Shown piece by piece: positions 61,056 to 62,575 of a stretch of 62,575 bases of DNA. The stretch lies in assembly GCA_021647745.1 (NCBI GenBank), contig JAKIUB010000015.1, positions 1-62,575 on the forward strand, read 5' to 3'. A model generated the notes under the pieces. It ran no database searches and had not been told where the DNA came from. It was given only the letters and a program-made list of their open reading frames with translations. The stretch's first letter is position 1; every line of letters starts with the position of its first letter. Position numbers and translations under genes: made by a program. Source of the DNA: Paracoccaceae bacterium (GTDB taxonomy: Bacteria; Pseudomonadota; Alphaproteobacteria; Rhodobacterales; Rhodobacteraceae).

Positions 61056-62575
61056 TCAATCGACCCCGGACACCCCGCCATATTGTATGCCCGACAGCAT
61101 CGCCATATCCTTTTTCCATGTCGTAAGGTCTTGTGCGCGTAGCTTGGACAATTGATCATGGCCACAGGCGCGCGCCATTACCTGCATCAAATGCACCGAG
61201 GCCGCAAAAAATGTGGCCAGCCGTTGTGCGCCAATCGCCACATCCAGCTGTGCGCGTAGCTCGGGCTTTTGGGTGGCGATGCCCACCGGGCAATTATTGG
61301 TGTCGCACATGCGCGCCGCCACACAGCCAATGGCCTGAAGTGCTGAATTTGACAGGGCAATGCCATCCGCGCCCATCGCCATCGCCTTGATGAAATCCTC
61401 GGGCATGCGCAAACCACCAGTGATGATCAACGTCACCTCGCGGCCTGACTTTTTGTCCAGATGTTTGCGGGCGCGCGCCAGTGCCGGAATGGTCGGCACG
61501 CTGATATGATCGCGAAACAGCAAGGGCGCGGCCCCCGTGCCACCCCCGCGACCATCCAGAATAATGTAATCAGCACCGGCCTCCAGCGCAAAGTCGATAT
61601 CATCCTCGATGTGATTGGCCGACAGCTTGTAGCCGATGGGAATGCCGCCGGAGCGCTCGCGCACCTCGTCCGAGAACCGCCGGAATTCTTCCAGCGTTTT
61701 TGGGGCCGAAAATGTTGGCGGTGAAATCGCATCCTGCCCCACCAAAAGCCCACGGGTGCGGGCGATTTTTTCGGTCACTTTAGCGCCGGGCAAGTGGCCA
61801 CCAGTGCCGGTTTTGGCCCCCTGACCACCCTTGAAATGAAACGCCTGCACCTGCTCGGCCAGCGCAATATCCCAGCCGAATTTGGCCGAGGCCAGCTCAT
61901 AAAAATAGCGGCTGTTTGCCTTGCGCTCTTCCTCCAAGGCCCCGCCTTCGCCCGAGCAAATGCCGGTTCCCGCCAGCTCGGCGCCTTGTGCCAGCGCGAT
62001 TTTTGCTTCCTCTGAAAGCGCCCCATAGCTCATATCAGACACAAACAACGGTATTTTCAAAACCAGAGGCCGCTTGGCGCGCGGGCCGATCACCAGCTCG
62101 GTGGCCACGGTTGCATCATCCATCAGCGGCCTGCGGGCAAACTGGGCTGGCAGTATCTGGATATCATCCCAATGGGGCAGATCCTTGCGCGGCACCCCCA
62201 TTGCTGCCAGCTCGCCGTGATGCCCCACTTTGGTCAGCCCATCACGGGCGAGCAGGTGGATGCGCGCCACGGTTGGCTCTTCCGGCGTAGGCTCGGCTTT
62301 GGGGGTGCCGCCCGCAAGTTCCGGCACTTCCGATCCAACCTCGGCCTCGCCCAAGCGCGCATGGGTTCCGTCACAAAACGGCGCATTTGCGGTGGCTTTG
62401 CACTGGCAAAGGAATGCCGTTTCCGATTTTTCCGCCGTAAATGCTATGGGGGAAATTCCTGTTCCTCTATGCGAGCCATCACAAAAAGGTTGCGATTTTG
62501 ATAGGCCACAGCTGCACCAATGATAGGTTTCGCCCGCCGTCAGCTCAGCTTTTACGGGGGCTTTGGCAGCAATGA
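61056..62575 (-). CDS. CDGSH iron-sulfur / glutamate synthase-like FMN fusion protein (5' end cut)
   Basis: The frame stays open past the right edge, so the N-terminus is outside the window; about 506 residues are visible. The visible N-terminal 70 residues hold two CDGSH motifs, WCSCGLSKSQPFCDGSH and LCQCKATANAPFCDGTH, each with the C-x-C-x2-(S/T)-x3-P-x-C-D-G-x-H pattern that binds [2Fe-2S]. After a Pro/Glu linker comes a glutamate-synthase-like FMN domain: IPLFVSDMSYGALSEEAK, GEGGALEEER, FKGGQGAKTGTGGHLPG, DGRGGGTGAAP, and the cysteine cluster CVAARMCDTNNCPVGIATQ, which resembles the 3Fe-4S site of GltB. It may act as an FMN/Fe-S oxidoreductase; glutamine amidotransferase is absent. Confidence 0.85.
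   Translation of the reverse strand, partial: IAAKAPVKAELTAGETYHWCSCGLSKSQPFCDGSHRGTGISPIAFTAEKSETAFLCQCKATANAPFCDGTHARLGEAEVGSEVPELAGGTPKAEPTPEEPTVARIHLLARDGLTKVGHHGELAAMGVPRKDLPHWDDIQILPAQFARRPLMDDATVATELVIGPRAKRPLVLKIPLFVSDMSYGALSEEAKIALAQGAELAGTGICSGEGGALEEERKANSRYFYELASAKFGWDIALAEQVQAFHFKGGQGAKTGTGGHLPGAKVTEKIARTRGLLVGQDAISPPTFSAPKTLEEFRRFSDEVRERSGGIPIGYKLSANHIEDDIDFALEAGADYIILDGRGGGTGAAPLLFRDHISVPTIPALARARKHLDKKSGREVTLIITGGLRMPEDFIKAMAMGADGIALSNSALQAIGCVAARMCDTNNCPVGIATQKPELRAQLDVAIGAQRLATFFAASVHLMQVMARACGHDQLSKLRAQDLTTWKKDMAMLSGIQYGGVSGVD

Noticed and set aside
1..62575. CRISPR array or tRNA/rRNA genes
   Set aside because: No regularly spaced repeats and no cloverleaf-like intergenic segments were seen on reading; a tRNAscan or CRISPR finder run would be needed to exclude them fully.

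Overview
The window looks like a chromosomal segment of an alphaproteobacterium close to the Rhodobacterales (roseobacter group). Evidence is the gene order mnmE-mnmG-rsmG-parA-parB next to rho-hemJ-hemE, the lptC-lptA-lptB-rpoN-hpf-ptsN string, long-form lineage proteins (FYDLN-acid protein, DUF2125 protein, core-2/I-branching glycosyltransferase), a PHB depolymerase, and the partition sites. No tRNA, rRNA, integrase, intact transposase or CRISPR array was seen.

Layout. 1-9.2 kb: GntR regulator, YgjP-type metalloprotein, PHB depolymerase, FYDLN protein-recQ pair, FAD oxidoreductase, rpsO-pnp. 9.3-10.5 kb: a small A+T-rich cassette with a proteasome-like Ntn-hydrolase gene whose first codons appear frame-broken, a coupled 57-residue protein, and a cluster of hairpins resembling the ends of an IS200/IS605-type element. 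10.5-16.6 kb: WrbA-like flavoprotein and divergent HxlR regulator, then RNase D, the LPS export genes, sigma-54, hibernation factor and PtsN. 16.6-26.3 kb: a seven-gene minus-strand operon (cysQ, three glycosyltransferases, galU, a core-2/I-branching glycosyltransferase, a two-part sulfotransferase) divergent from a polysaccharide ABC permease and a YciA thioesterase. Together these suggest a sulfated surface glycan, with CysQ removing the PAP by-product.

26.5-40.5 kb: dnaK-dnaJ behind a probable sigma-32 promoter, ribokinase and malic enzyme, mutS, hrcA-grpE, rph-rdgB-ridA-hemW, and a decayed DUF454 gene. 40.5-51.5 kb is the replication-origin neighbourhood: parAB, rsmG, mnmG, mnmE, rho, hemJ, hemE, then a 554-bp gene-free A+T-rich stretch with DnaA boxes (probable oriC), followed by aroE-coaE-dnaQ. 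Two perfect parS sites lie inside rsmG and at the start of mnmG, about 4-6 kb from the proposed origin. 51.5-62.6 kb: secB, fxsA, Tim44-like protein, mltA, smr, a DUF2125 protein, hslV and hslU separated by a membrane-protein gene, trpB, and a gene cut by the right edge that fuses two CDGSH iron-sulfur motifs to a glutamate-synthase-like FMN domain.

Most of the window is ordinary core chromosome. The parts that most deserve a second look are the proteasome-like cassette at 9.3-10.5 kb, the sulfated-glycan operon, the membrane gene inside hslVU, the DUF454 wreck, and the CDGSH fusion.
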